Assembly: GCF_032362555.1 (NCBI RefSeq)
Contig: NC_083516.1
Location: 583,001-647,000 of the forward strand
Reading direction: 5' to 3'
DNA from: Amyelois transitella
Lineage: Eukaryota > Arthropoda > Insecta > Lepidoptera > Pyralidae
Length of the DNA stretch: 64,000 nt
Position numbers and translations under genes: made by a program. The first letter of the stretch is position 1, and each line of letters opens with the position of its first letter. Below are positions 53,325 through 64,000 of the stretch, piece after piece. The notes under the pieces were generated by a model. The model had not been told where the DNA came from, ran no database searches, and saw only the letters and a list, made by a program, of their open reading frames with translations.

Positions 53325-55059
53325 CGATCCCCGCAAACCTGCTTCCCGCGCTTTTTCCAATGTTGGCGCCAATCGCCGCTATGATAACGCTCCGCAAATA
53401 ATTTATACCTATTTCTTAAATTAGTGTTCGCTTTATTTAATTAGTGTTATTTGATTTAGTTAAAAAAAATATGAAAAATGCCGACGTAAATTTTAAATTT
53501 TGTTTTCTTTTACAATTTTCCAGCCAAGACAAACCAGTGTTTTACCTGGTAAAAAATATTTTATTATAAAAAAGATGTAGGTAATATTTATGTTAAAAAA
53601 ATGCAGCTTTCGTAAATGGAATTGTTTTGATAGGATTTTTACTAAATAATATTTGCAAATTTATTTTTTTATAATAATCCCTTTGCTTCTGAAGCATATG
53701 TGCCTTTTTGATAATAATCTTGTGACCCTAGGTCAGAAAAGCATTGTCACAAAATTTAAAGACTAAAAAAAATTAAAAGGCATTTTACTGCCGTCACTTG
53801 GCCTAATCATGGAAGAATAATCTTGACTTGTTTTTTAGTTAAGAAAATTGGTGGACGCAAGACTACCATTAAAAAAAAATTGTACAGATAAACAAATATT
53901 TGCTTAAAAAATTGCCGCGAAAATTGCATTGATTTACAATTGTTTTACAAAAGCAAATAAGTACATAATAAAAATAGAATAACTTAGTGTATGTAAACTA
54001 AATATTAACTTTGCATTATTCTAACTATTGCCAATATTTTGTTAAATTATTAAAATATTTCTTTAATATAACGGAATTGCGTTTCAGCGGTCATATGAAA
54101 CAAATATTTTTACGAAATACGACATGCGAGGATTTTTCGCAAACGTTGACAACACTTATCTTCTGTATCTTTTTAATTCTAAATAAAGTTAAACAAAAAA
54201 TAAGAGAATATGCCTTGTGAAAGTTTGTAAATGAACCTTGACTAAAACATCAACAAGATAGATATTTCGGTGTTATAATCTGTGTAACTATATAAAAATA
54301 AGTTGAAAAATTAACCTACTTAAAAACCTAACCTTATGTTAATGGTTGTATTTGATTCCATGATTGAAAAGACATTAGTTTTAGCTGTATGCTGTATTGC
54401 ACTGAAATTCTCATTCCAAAATATCGTTCAATAAATCTCTTTATAGCAATTTTCTGAGTGCATTCTCAGCTGTAAGTTTCATGAAATAACATGTTTATTT
54501 GTTGCACGCGTCCTTCCTCTTCTATGATGAATGAAAAGGTCGAGAAAGCAAGTGTAAATAAAGTCTCTGTCTACCCCTATACAGCCCCGAATAAGTGTGT
54601 TTGTATGATTGAGTATATAAAATATTTTCGCTTTAAAACTAGTCACGCGTTTTATGATCTCCATTTTACTAAGTTCTTATAGGTTTTTGAGTGTTTCCGT
54701 GACCTAATGCAATATCATGTTTTTGGTCTTGTGGCGTTTAGGAAATTTTACTTTCTGATTTGGTATAACGTACGGTAAAACGTAAATATATTATGAAGAT
54801 ATTCAACACCCGAATGGTATATGCTTAAATTTATAAAATATTTTTATGTAGACGTAACTTTCTTGCCTTTCATAAGGTGTCACATTTATATGTTTCGTGG
54901 ATAATGATAAAAATTGTAATGCCAAATATTAATCCCAATTTACGCTTACTTTTTTGTATATTTACACTTGTCATCCTGTTTTTAAATTATATTCTTCTCC
55001 AAATTTAACCCAACAATTAGTGAGATTAATCTTAAATTGTACACGAAATATGAAATAAA
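53325..55059 (+). other. Probable Cp110 3' UTR
   Basis: A+T-rich sequence without exons. Forward AATAAA hexamers occur at 54430-54435, 54557-54562 and 55054-55059; which is used cannot be told. No SINE of the common families is present. Confidence 0.5.
55054..55059 (+). terminator. Distal candidate poly(A) signal of Cp110
   Basis: AATAAA in tgaaataaac. Reading to here would give a 1.7 kb 3' UTR that ends about 30 bases short of the Uba1 signals on the other strand. Confidence 0.4.
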
Positions 55060-55091
55060 CAGGTAATAATTGAAACAACAATATGCTCATT

Positions 55092-55101
55092 TTTATTTAT
55101 T
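55092..55101 (-). terminator. Candidate poly(A) signals of Uba1
   Basis: Two overlapping minus-strand AATAAA hexamers (55092-55097 and 55096-55101), about 410 bases beyond the Uba1 stop codon. Confidence 0.55.
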
Positions 55102-55507
55102 ACTTTCAATATACAGACCCATCTGATTTGAACATTAAAAATATCCGATAATTTTGTGTAAAATCATTTCAGTATCACGAAAACAATCTAGCGCGTTTTG
55201 TTTCAACACACACGTGAGCAAATTAAGACTACTATAAATATATATGGATATTAGACGAAAGCGTGTTCTAAGCACAAAACATAAGTAGAACTCCACACAA
55301 TTCTATCACTGTACAGTCCGCCGGCCGCTCGATTACAAAACTCCTTAATAATATCGCTGAATCATTAAAAAATACCCTTCTATGAAATTCGTGTCGAGCC
55401 GCAGGGGGCAGCGTGTAAATGCTTCAAATGCACCCGAAGTCGCCACGCCGAGAGGAATACTTTGAAAATTTGGGCTCTATTCGGTGTGGTCTAAACACTT
55501 GGCTTTG

Positions 55508-58500
55508 TTAAGGCAGAGTGTATTTGACGTAGGGGACTTCCACGTCGTTGCCGTCCTCATCGTTGCAGCACAGCTCGAACACCAGGGCCTTCACGTGGGG
55601 CTCCAGCTTCTTCTTGGACACTTTAGCGACCACTTCGGACATGGGCAGGTTGAGTCGCTCCTGACGTTTAGCTTTGGGCATGAAGAACGAGTACAGCATA
55701 CAGACTCCTTGCGAGAGCATGGTAATTTCTAGTTTATGTTCGTTCTTGAAATAATCCAGGAACTCCTGTAACGTGATTTCTCCTTTGACCTCGAATCGGT
55801 CCCAGAGGGTCCATTTCTTATCGTAATACGTGTTTTTGGGTGCAGCTATTGGTTCAGAGAATCCGAAGAAGGGTAAAGCAAGGTTGACGAATCCGTTCTT
55901 GAATACTTCGAGGGTGTTGAACCCTTGGGCGAGTTTATAGAGTTCGAGGCAGACAAGGCCGGCGACTACTGACGTGGTGGTGGCGATGGCCGGTATGATC
56001 TTCCCAGCGATGAGTTTGGAGCGGTGGCGGTCAGCCGGGGGGATGCTGTAGTTAGCGGCGCGGAGATTTGAAGCTGCTACGATGAAATCCATGTGGAAGT
56101 TGGTGTCGTCATCTTTCTCGAAGTCGAGCGGCGTGATCTTGAGGTTGGCGAGCTTGCTCGACGGCGGGAGCTCTGCGATGATGTTCTTGACCCTGTCCTG
56201 GTCCATTTCGTCGTTGCCCTGCTGCAGCTGGGCGTCGGTCACGGCGATCTTTATGCCCGATTTGGGGCTAAATTCGGGTACCTGGAATAGCATTAATATT
56301 GTGATGATAAGCGCAATGAATATAAGGCTTCCATTGATAAGACTTATGTCGCATCCCCTCCCTTTAAAATATGCCTTCACAATACATACATATAGTCATG
56401 TCTATATCCCTTGCGGGGTAGACGGAGCCAACAGTCTTGAAAAGATTAACAGGCCGCCCCGCTGTTTGGCTCAACAGTAGAATTGAGATTCAAATAGCGA
56501 CGGGTTACTAGCCCATCGCTTAAAATAAGAATCGCAGGTTTATCAGCTTATCCCTTAGTCGCCTTTTACGACATCCATGGGGAATAGTTGGAGTGGTCCT
56601 ATTCTTTTTTTTTCCCACAAACAAACTCTTCAGCTTTATAATATTAGCAAAGATATTTTGTTTACAATGTAAACTCGTTCAAAAATCTATTACCTAGATA
56701 TATATATATATAAAAATAGATTACCTCAACACTGGCAGCGATCTTAGCAATACACTCCCTGTTGACGCACTTTGGTATCCCATACACGGCGGCCCTCAAA
56801 TTGGCAGCAGCCACGACGTAATCCAGGTGCAATTCATCATTGGGGTCGAACTCCAGCGGGGCCGGACATCTCTTGGGGCCGGACCAGAACGGTGCCCCGG
56901 ACGTGGTGAGCTGGTTCGGGGGGAAGTTGTAGAGGAGCTGCTTGATCTGGTTGGAGTACTGCGCCTCCCAGTGGAGACGGGCCCATCGCACGCAGTCGTC
57001 GAAGCTTAGGGGGCGTTCGTTGATAGCGTGCTGGATAATAATAAGAGTGATGAGCAAAAATTGACTGAACATGGCCGTTCAGTTTTTTAAGACTGTTCGC
57101 TCTGTCTACCCCGCAAAGTATATAGACGTGACAACATGTATTTGTGTTAAAATTTTGAGCAATAGTAGTACGCTTCATCAATACATAGTACACAAACTGC
57201 CACTTCACGCCTTTATTCCTTATGGAGTGGACACAGTCAACAGTCTTGAAAAATCTGTACGGGCACTTCGAGATTAATGCGGTAATGATGGAAGTCAAAT
57301 TCAAATAGTAAGGTTGCAAACTCATCGCTCAAAAGAAAAATGCCAAGTATCGTAATACAAAGCCCCACTTATACTAAAAACGGTTTTACACATTAGTTAT
57401 CTAGATCCTTACAGAACTGAAAGGCACTGTAATGATTTTGTACGGAACTTATAGTCTTTGTCACATATACTCTTTGACTTTAAAAAAAGATCCCTGTAAG
57501 AGTCCCAAAGGAACCCATAATTCGTCCCATAAAACATCAGAGAAACTTACCCGGACACTCTCCAAGGCATCCAGCGGCTGGGAACCAGGCATCTTCATGG
57601 TCCTCTCAAGGAACAGAGGATCGGTCAGATATCTGGCTGCGTGTTCCGCCGCCTGCCTGAATAGACCTTCAAACTCGTCCCGGGCCCATTGCAAAGTGTG
57701 TTCAATCGCGTTGGGGAAGTTCTTCAGGGTGCAAATAGGGATGCTCTTCTCTGGGGGGTCCTGGGATGAGCTGTATGACTCGGTCAGGAATGGGACCACG
57801 ACCTGGAAAGTGAGAAAATAAGGTTAGAAGAAGAACTTGAGATACAATAATGTTTATTTATTTATTCTTTATGAAATGAATCGTAATTTTAATTTTGTTA
57901 GTTGTTTGGAAATTTTAGTGCTTTGGTTGATACGAATATAATTTTATTAGCATTAAGTCCGCCCTATTGTTGCTTTGAGGCTCAATAATAACATATGGGA
58001 CAAATTACACAGATTGAGTTAGCCTCGAAGTAATTTCGAAACTTGTGTTACGAGTTACTCAACTTATATAATAAATACCTGTATAGATAAACATCCAAGC
58101 CCCAGGCCGATCACAGAAAGTTCATTTCCCATCATGCCGATGCCAGGATTCGAACACGGGACCTCCGCTGTCACAGAGACAGCACCGCAGAGGTATGACA
58201 AAACAACTGTATATCTAAACTCATTACCTGCGTGTTCCCCTTGGTGCCCAGGGTGCCGCTCTCCAGCAGCGGCTTCCTGTAGTACACGCAGCGGCGGTCC
58301 ATGTAGATCCGCGCGTCCACGTTGTCCAAAGCGTTGGCGACGCCGTCCAGGGCCTCGAAGAACTGGTCGTCGTACACCGCCTCCGTCTCGGGGCACACGC
58401 GGTTCTCTTGAGCGAGCACGTTCATTAACGGGTTCATTTCTTTGATCGCCTGGAATTATATTAAAAAAAAAAACATATAATGTCCTGAATAGAATAGATT

Positions 58501-61500
58501 TTTTTCAAAATTGGATACAAGGTGTCACTTATTGACGTCACATCACTTAAATCTAATTATAACTACTACCGCTTCCAAAGCGCATGTGTAGAATGAAAGA
58601 AGTATGAACTTAAGGTCATACTTACTTTTGAGTGCCGTGTGGTTCCCGGTACCAATAGAAAAAAAGAATAGGATTACTCCATCTTTTTTTCTATGGGTGT
58701 CGTAAAAGGCGACTAAGGGATAGACTTTGTAAACTTGGGATTCTTCTTCTGGGCGATTGGCTAGCAACTTGTCACTAGTTGAATGTCAATTCTACCATTT
58801 ATTCAAACAGCTGAACGTGGCCAATCAGACTTTTCAAGACTGTTGGATCTGTCTACCCCGCAAGGTTGTAGACGTGAATATGTGTATTACTTATTTTTAT
58901 GGTTCTGTACCTGAAGAGTAAAAACGGGACCCTAGTACTAAGCCTGTTGCTGTCTGTCTACCCCGTAAGGGATTAAAGAAGTGATTGTGTGTATGAATGT
59001 AAGTGATCTCACCTTGGCAGTAGCAATGAATTATAGTATTTTGCTTAACATCAAAAAAAATTGATCATCCATCACCTTCTAAAGATAAACAGTTATCACT
59101 AACCTTGGCAGCGGTACTGGACTTGGGTTTCTGCACGTCGTGCGGGCGGAACAGGAACTGCCTGTTGAGGTTGGACTTCTCGATGAGGTCCATATCGGTG
59201 ACTGTGACGCAGCCGCCGGCCGCGCCCACGCCGATCATCGCGAAGTTCTTCATCAGCTCGCAGCCGATTGCGCCGGCGCCTGGTGAAGGTAGTTTAATAA
59301 ACATTACACACATATATAATCATTCTAGTACATACATATAGTCAAGTCTATATCCCTTGCGGGGTAGACTGAGCCAACAGTCTTGAAAAGACTGACAGGC
59401 CACATTCAGCTGTTTGGCTTTATCATATGATTGAGTTTCAAATAGTGACAGGTCGTAAGCCCGTCGCCTAAAAGAAGACACCCAAGTTTATAAGCCTTAG
59501 TCACCTTTTACAACATCCATGGTAGAGAGACAGAGTGGTCCAATTCTATTTTCTATCGGTGCCGGGGACCACACGGCACAAATTACGAACACTGCTTTTA
59601 GGACTAGAGACCAAAAACTTACCAACAATGAAATATTTGAGCTCTCCAAGTCTCTTCTGGAACTCCTTTCCGAACACAGCGACCTGACCATCATATCTTG
59701 ACCCCACCGGCTTGCAAGAATCCTCGGTCAAGAGCGATCTGTCTTTGGGTAGGCACTCAACGGCGTCCAGGTACAGCCATTGGACGATCGGGTGGAACTT
59801 TCCGGAGCATGCCTTCATCACCTCCTGGGCAACGACGCCGCCTATAGCGGCGTTCATTGGGTTCAGATCTCCGGCACTGACCTGGAAATTTAAATATTAT
59901 TTTAAGTACTCCAACATAGTTTAATAAAACTTCACTTAAAATAAATCCTTTGATTTGGAAATAAAAGCTGTTTTTTTTCTATTTAATCCCTTTTTTTTTA
60001 AATGAAATTTCTGTAATTAGTCCTGTTGTCCCTTTTAAGTAAGTTATTTTTTTCTGAGGGAGAGCACTGTGTGTTTTAATAATCAAATATTCCCTTCGAA
60101 ATGTTCATACAAATTTAGCATTTCGTTTATGTATTATTTTTGTTAAGAAGTTTTTTATAGAAAGAGGAAAGAAAGAAAGAAAGAGAAAGAGGCGTGATTT
60201 TATGTATGTATGTATGTAAGTTTTTTATACTTTTGGATACAAAAATGTCAGTCATATTCTCACTAACTATCATTCTTTTCACGACTGTTGGCTCTGCTTA
60301 CGCCGCAAGGAATGTAGACGTGATTGTATGTATGTAGTATAAAATACTAACCTTGCTGAAAGTGTCAAACAACTCAACATTGAGTTCTATTTCCCCATTC
60401 TTAAACTGCTCTTGGTCCTTCACAAAGTCCTTAGCATATTCCAGGAATTTCGTAGAGTCCGATTCACACCATGGCCTCGGGAGGTGCCCTTCTGCCTCTT
60501 GGAACTTATCCAGAACAGCGAATGCGATATGCAACTGCTGTGGATAATCAAACTTGCCAAAATCCGTGATAACAAACTCTGGATTTTTGTAAGCTTCTTT
60601 CAGCGGTTTGAATGCAATTTTTTTGGGCATTTTGACTTGTGTTACGATGCCTCCGCGGTTGTATTTGCTGAAAGAGGTTGTGTCTCCGATGCTGAAAGTG
60701 TACGGCCCGAGGACTTTGATCTTTCTGGGCTCGCAGCCGTTGAGTTCCGTCATGCCTTGGACCTGGAGAGTAAAGTGATTTTGTTATTAATATTTTTTGT
60801 CATTTAAAATTTATAACAGGAGAATAATATTGACAAAATTTCAGTTTGTTATTAAGAGTTTATTATAATATAAATAAAAAAATTAATTTAAATATAATAT
60901 ATATAAATATAAATTTAATAAATAGAAAAGAAATTTAAGATAATGTATTAAAATAAAAAAAAAAAGAATTTGAAACTGATTGTGTTTTATAAAATGTATG
61001 GTTATAAATACTTGTCAGTTTGTGTACATACATACTATCATTGGTTTACTTGACAAATATAGTATACTCATTGAAAGAAAGATAATCAAAGGCAATTATT
61101 AATGTTAGCAGTTATATGAATTACTAGAAATAAATTATATCTTACTCAACTCTTATGTGAAGATAACTAATAACTATGTTCTTTGTGTTGCAAAAATATA
61201 TTTATTCAAAAGTAAATTAGCATTATCCATCATTATAAAATTACAAAGAGAAATTTGTGTGTTTGTTTGGAAATGAATAAATTCAGAAACTACTAGACCG
61301 ATTTTGATGGCATTTGACACTAAAGACAAAAGATGATATTTAATACTCCTGAAGGTTTTATAAACCTTAAGGCAATTTTTTCCCCCAAAAATTCCCATTT
61401 AAGAAAAACTCATAAACAACAGCTAGTAAGTAGTGTAAAATATTTATTTGTAGTTTGGTTTAAAAACACCCAAGAAGCAGAATCCAGGATACCAATATTG

Positions 61501-62945
61501 CTAGTTATTCCTAATCAGAAAATTGGAAAACTATAAATGTCATATTGTGTTAGTCATAGCTGTAATATAAATAAATATACCTTTATGGGTGAAATTACAG
61601 ATTAAGTTAGCCTTGAATTAAGGTAACTTTCACAGCAATTAGTGAACAATCTTTAGTTTCTTGAGGCGATCCTCTAAATAAGTATTTTTGCGAAAGAAAG
61701 AAAGAAAGATTAATAAGTAATGAGCACAAATCAGCAGTTTTTCAATAATTTTAAATTCATTTATCAATCCATATATTGCAGGTGGGAAATAATAATAAAT
61801 ACTTTGGTTATTTTTTTACATATTATTATTACCCACATATTAATATTAAGTTAATATTAATTTAACCCAGTGTTTGATTTGATTCAACAACTGATTGTAT
61901 ATTATTTTGTCATATTTTGATATCATTGTTTGTTTGTAATATCTTTATTGCACAGAAATTAACACAGATACAAGAATTTTGTACTATAACTCAGTTATAA
62001 AAGAAATATATCACTTGCAATGGCGGACTTATCCCATGAAGGGATCCAGCTTCCAGCCAAGGGCAATCATGATAGACATTATTTAATTATTGCATTATAT
62101 TGTGAAATATTTTTCATTTGCTTAGCCTTCTTCTAATAAAGATGTTGATTAGCAATAATTTTTTTTTTATTTTTATAAACAATACTGTTGGTTTCTATTG
62201 ACATACTAACCTCACTAAATGTGACATAGTCACCATCTTCTAAGCCATGACGAGTGTCATCCAAGCAAGTGACCACTGCTTCATACTCATGGGTGATGTC
62301 TGCCACCATAGCAGACACGGGGTTCTCACCCGTCACATCCACCACTGTGAATTCTGGCCCGAAGTCACAGAACACCATTGAGAACAGCCCTCTGGTGTCA
62401 GCAATGATCAACGCTATGTTGTGGGCATGAGTTATCGCTGCCACTCGCTCCTGCTCCGCCGCGGAAGCACTAGTCAGCACAACTACGCTAAATTTACTCA
62501 AAAATTCCTCTGTCAAAGCACCAGTATAAGCTGTCGTAGGCACGTAGTGGTTCAACTCTGCCAACTGTTCGCACGACGCCACCGCACGGTTCTGGCCAAC
62601 TGTTTTCTCCGACAAATAAAACTGAGAAGACAAGTCAGACACTGTGCAAGTCCGCTCGTCATGCAGAGTGACAGACTTCACGCCACCCAAGATCACATTT
62701 TTTGCAACCTCCACCCCGAGACCTCCGAGACCTGAGATCAGCACATCCGAGTTGGCCATCCGCCGCATAGCATCATGACCAAGAACGTACAATTGCCGCG
62801 AGTATAAACTCTCGTCAATTTCATCTTCCACACGCGTTCCATTGTTCGCCATTGCTGAGGAATTGGAACGGGATTCTCCTGTATTTAGCTTCCGCTTTTT
62901 CGCCGGGGGGTCAACGGAATTATCGGCGACTTCAGCACTAGACAT
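55508..62945 (-). CDS. Uba1: Ubiquitin-activating enzyme E1 (UBA1)
   Basis: The eight coding exons are 62945-62211, 60762-60352, 59881-59623, 59279-59104, 58449-58228, 57802-57551, 57030-56725 and 56281-55508. Borders are GT-AG and phases match; 1044 residues, the usual E1 length. The enzyme adenylates ubiquitin with ATP and takes it onto a cysteine as a thioester before passing it to E2s. Visible: the inactive adenylation half with [10 protein letters not shown] and SGLGGLG (71-77); the active adenylation site GAGAIG (469-474) and the [17 protein letters not shown] motif; DNVDAR; the catalytic Cys625 in [10 protein letters not shown]; and the C-terminal ubiquitin-fold domain ending [15 protein letters not shown] near residue 16 may be a nuclear signal. 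The start is the first ATG at 62945; the frame upstream to 63020 begins with TTG. Confidence 0.97.
56383..56611 (-). mobile_element. SINE family A, head truncated
   Basis: Reverse copy, atagtcatgtctatatccc to gagtggtcctattc, then a T run; in Uba1 intron 7. Confidence 0.82.
56617..56654 (-). mobile_element. Helitron terminal fragment
   Basis: Reverse: caaacaaactcttcagc and tttataatattag, the 5' end of the main Helitron subfamily, joined to a SINE. Confidence 0.65.
57067..57141 (+). mobile_element. SINE family A tail fragment
   Basis: Forward: gaacatggccgttcag, gactgttcgctctgtctacc and tatagacgtgac; in Uba1 intron 6. Confidence 0.75.
57203..57346 (-). mobile_element. SINE family A, old copy
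   Basis: Reverse, diverged: cacagtcaacagtcttg and ggttgcaaactcatcgc. Confidence 0.62.
57993..58193 (-). mobile_element. tRNA-derived SINE family T
   Basis: Reverse copy with a degraded B box (aggattcgaacacgg); A box mostly lost. It ends about 35 bases from Uba1 exon 5. Confidence 0.78.
58485..58598 (-). mobile_element. LINE 3' UTR fragment, same family as 1-3381
   Basis: Reverse: gaatagaatag tail, ggatacaaggtgtcac and ttattgacgtcacatcac, with the ccgcttccaaagcgc stem side. Confidence 0.8.
58632..58887 (+). mobile_element. SINE family A, full length
   Basis: Forward copy with head gtgccgtgtggttcccgg and end gtagacgtgaatatgtg; in Uba1 intron 4. A second tail piece lies at 58948-58996. Confidence 0.85.
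59331..59579 (-). mobile_element. SINE family A, full length
   Basis: Reverse copy that fills most of Uba1 intron 3 (59280-59622). Confidence 0.86.
60187..60218 (+). mobile_element. Very short RTE LINE tail
   Basis: Forward: agaggcgtgattttatg and tatg units. It is flanked by aagttttttata on both sides (left about 60150, right about 60218), a target-site duplication; the short gaaa repeats before it are part of the inserted stretch. Confidence 0.75.
60270..60336 (+). mobile_element. SINE family A tail fragment near the Uba1 exon 2 donor
   Basis: Forward: ttttcacgactgttggctc to gtagacgtgattgtatg. It ends 15 bases before exon 2 starts at 60352. Confidence 0.75.
60763..62210 (-). other. Uba1 intron 1
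   Basis: 1.45 kb, A+T-rich, GT-AG. None of the common SINEs, Helitrons or RTE pieces was recognised apart from a weak family T tail trace near 61585; 61930-62070 resembles other unnamed spacer (ggcggacttatccc, also near 46720). Confidence 0.6.
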
Positions 62946-63695
62946 CGGGCACGAACGCGCACAATTTTGCCAGAATTTTGCTTGGGATTTCAACGAGACA
63001 ATGAAGAAATGAGTCTTCAAATGATGGAAAGCGACATTCGCGCTTCGTCAAGGCTCGCTTACTCACTGTTTTGAAGTTAGCCACAAGCAACGTGGATGGA
63101 AAATAAAAAAAATACGAAAGACACAGACGTTAAAAACCGAAAACTAAGTTTTTGTTATTTTCATGATTTCAAATTGGGTTAATAGTAAGCTAAATGTGAC
63201 GTGTTCTTATCCAGAGGTACATTTAATGATATGAAATGTATTAAGTATTTCTATTATCAATTCCTCTAGAAATAAGCTATAATAATACAATTAACAGAAA
63301 ACGCTTATAACCGTTTTTAAAAGTTTTTCTAATTATATAAATCGTTTTCGTACTATGTATTAGTACCATTATAATTTTTGCACATGGCAACATTAATTAA
63401 TTTGTCATTTTGACATATGTCCTGTAGCTAACTTCAGTTTTTCAGAAACAGTCCATTTTGTTTCGTTTCAGTGATCCACTTCGATACGACTTCATTCCCA
63501 TTTCAAGTTCACGACGACGTCGTCCCAAACATTTTATGTTTTGGCATAACTACCATATTTCAGTGTTGTGTTGACGCGAGTGAAAGTTCTTCAAATTCAA
63601 ACATTATGACTGTTGTTTGAAATCTGTGAAACAGTGAACGGGAAGGATTGTTATCCTTTTTATTTACTTTGCAATCGTGAGTGAGAATCATCAAT
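62946..63695. promoter_or_regulatory. Shared upstream region of Uba1 and the SEC14L1-like gene
   Basis: 750 bases between divergent start codons, free of mobile elements. It must hold both 5' UTRs and both promoters unless further exons lie elsewhere. No TATA box stands out. Confidence 0.55.
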
Positions 63696-63758
63696 ATGGT
63701 CCAGGAGTACGTGTCCCCCGTTCGGGTACATAAGTTTCCCTTCGAAATGGTGATGGCT
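63696..63758 (+). CDS. retm: SEC14-like protein 1 / real-time, first coding exon (partial gene)
   Basis: ATG at 63696 opens 21 codons, starting MVQEYVSPVRVHKFPFE, followed by a GTAAGT donor at 63759. This matches the start of the PRELI/MSF1 domain of SEC14L1/5 and Drosophila real-time, proteins that combine PRELI, CRAL-TRIO/SEC14 lipid-binding and GOLD domains. The rest lies beyond the window. With only 21 residues the identification is by N-terminal pattern; a shorter PRELI-domain protein is the alternative. Confidence 0.75.
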
Positions 63759-64000
63759 GTAAGTAAACATTGCTATTGAAACATTATCAAATACATTCCA
63801 AAATTTCATGGTTTTTTTGATCCAAAACATCGTCAGGGTCACAAGTTTTCTTTCACCCGCAGTTCAAAGTCGGTGTTAACCCGACATATCTTACTTCTAC
63901 ATTCATTTCATTTACAAAACAAGCATAATATTTGTTTTTGTTATTTGTTTGTTGAAGGTTTTGTTATTTGTTTTGATTCACGACATGTTGAATCGTATTT
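63759..64000 (+). other. Intron 1 of the SEC14L1-like gene
   Basis: A+T-rich and T-rich sequence after the donor; no further exon before the window ends. Confidence 0.6.

Noticed and set aside
58948-59040. Duplicated edge of Uba1 exon 4 (cttggcag at 59019 and 59104)
   Set aside because: Only 8 bases match exactly and the rest is weak; not enough to claim another splice-site duplication.
4651-60336. CRISPR-like spaced repeats
   Set aside because: The repeats are 250-base SINEs in both directions at irregular distances with target duplications, in a eukaryotic genome.
62946-63020. Longer N-terminus for Uba1
   Set aside because: It begins with TTG; the ATG at 62945 matches the usual E1 N-terminal length.

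Overview
The window reads as nuclear DNA of a moth or butterfly (Lepidoptera). Protein-coding genes are split by GT-AG introns. The spacer is packed with Helitrons of the lepidopteran type (TC...CTAG ends between host A and T), tRNA-headed SINEs, and non-LTR retrotransposons with short-repeat tails. The species cannot be named from the sequence alone. About 10 percent of the window is host coding sequence and most of the recognisable remainder is mobile-element debris.

Layout. 1-3381: the right-hand part of a Jockey/CR1-group LINE with a frameshift. 4117-31739 (minus): a secreted group III phospholipase A2 in five coding exons, with a 22 kb first intron that holds an open 1008-codon RTE-type LINE (23949-26975) and many SINEs and Helitrons. 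31740-37877: repeat-rich spacer. 37878-46359 (minus): ICMT/ste14, the isoprenylcysteine carboxyl methyltransferase, six coding exons. 47712-53324 (plus): Cp110, a centriole-capping protein, six exons. 55508-62945 (minus): Uba1, the ubiquitin E1 enzyme, eight coding exons. 63696 onward (plus): first coding exon of a SEC14L1/real-time (PRELI-SEC14) gene that runs off the window. All exon joins proposed here keep frame, and the four complete genes give proteins of 331, 303, 844 and 1044 residues.

The genes are unrelated housekeeping or secreted functions, not an operon. ICMT/Cp110 and Uba1/SEC14L1 are divergent pairs with short shared upstream regions. Cp110 and Uba1 converge, with opposing poly(A) signals only about 30 bases apart.

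The most unusual signal is the relation between mobile elements and splice sites. In ICMT, three separate insertions of the RTE 3' end have target-site duplications that begin or end within 0-2 bases of an exon edge, so each duplicated a 5' or 3' splice site. A second signal is that the commonest SINE (here family A) ends in a tail that resembles the last codons, stop and (TATG)n tail of the RTE LINE in the same window, as expected of a LINE and its parasite. Several retroelement copies are folded back on themselves, leaving long perfect hairpins.
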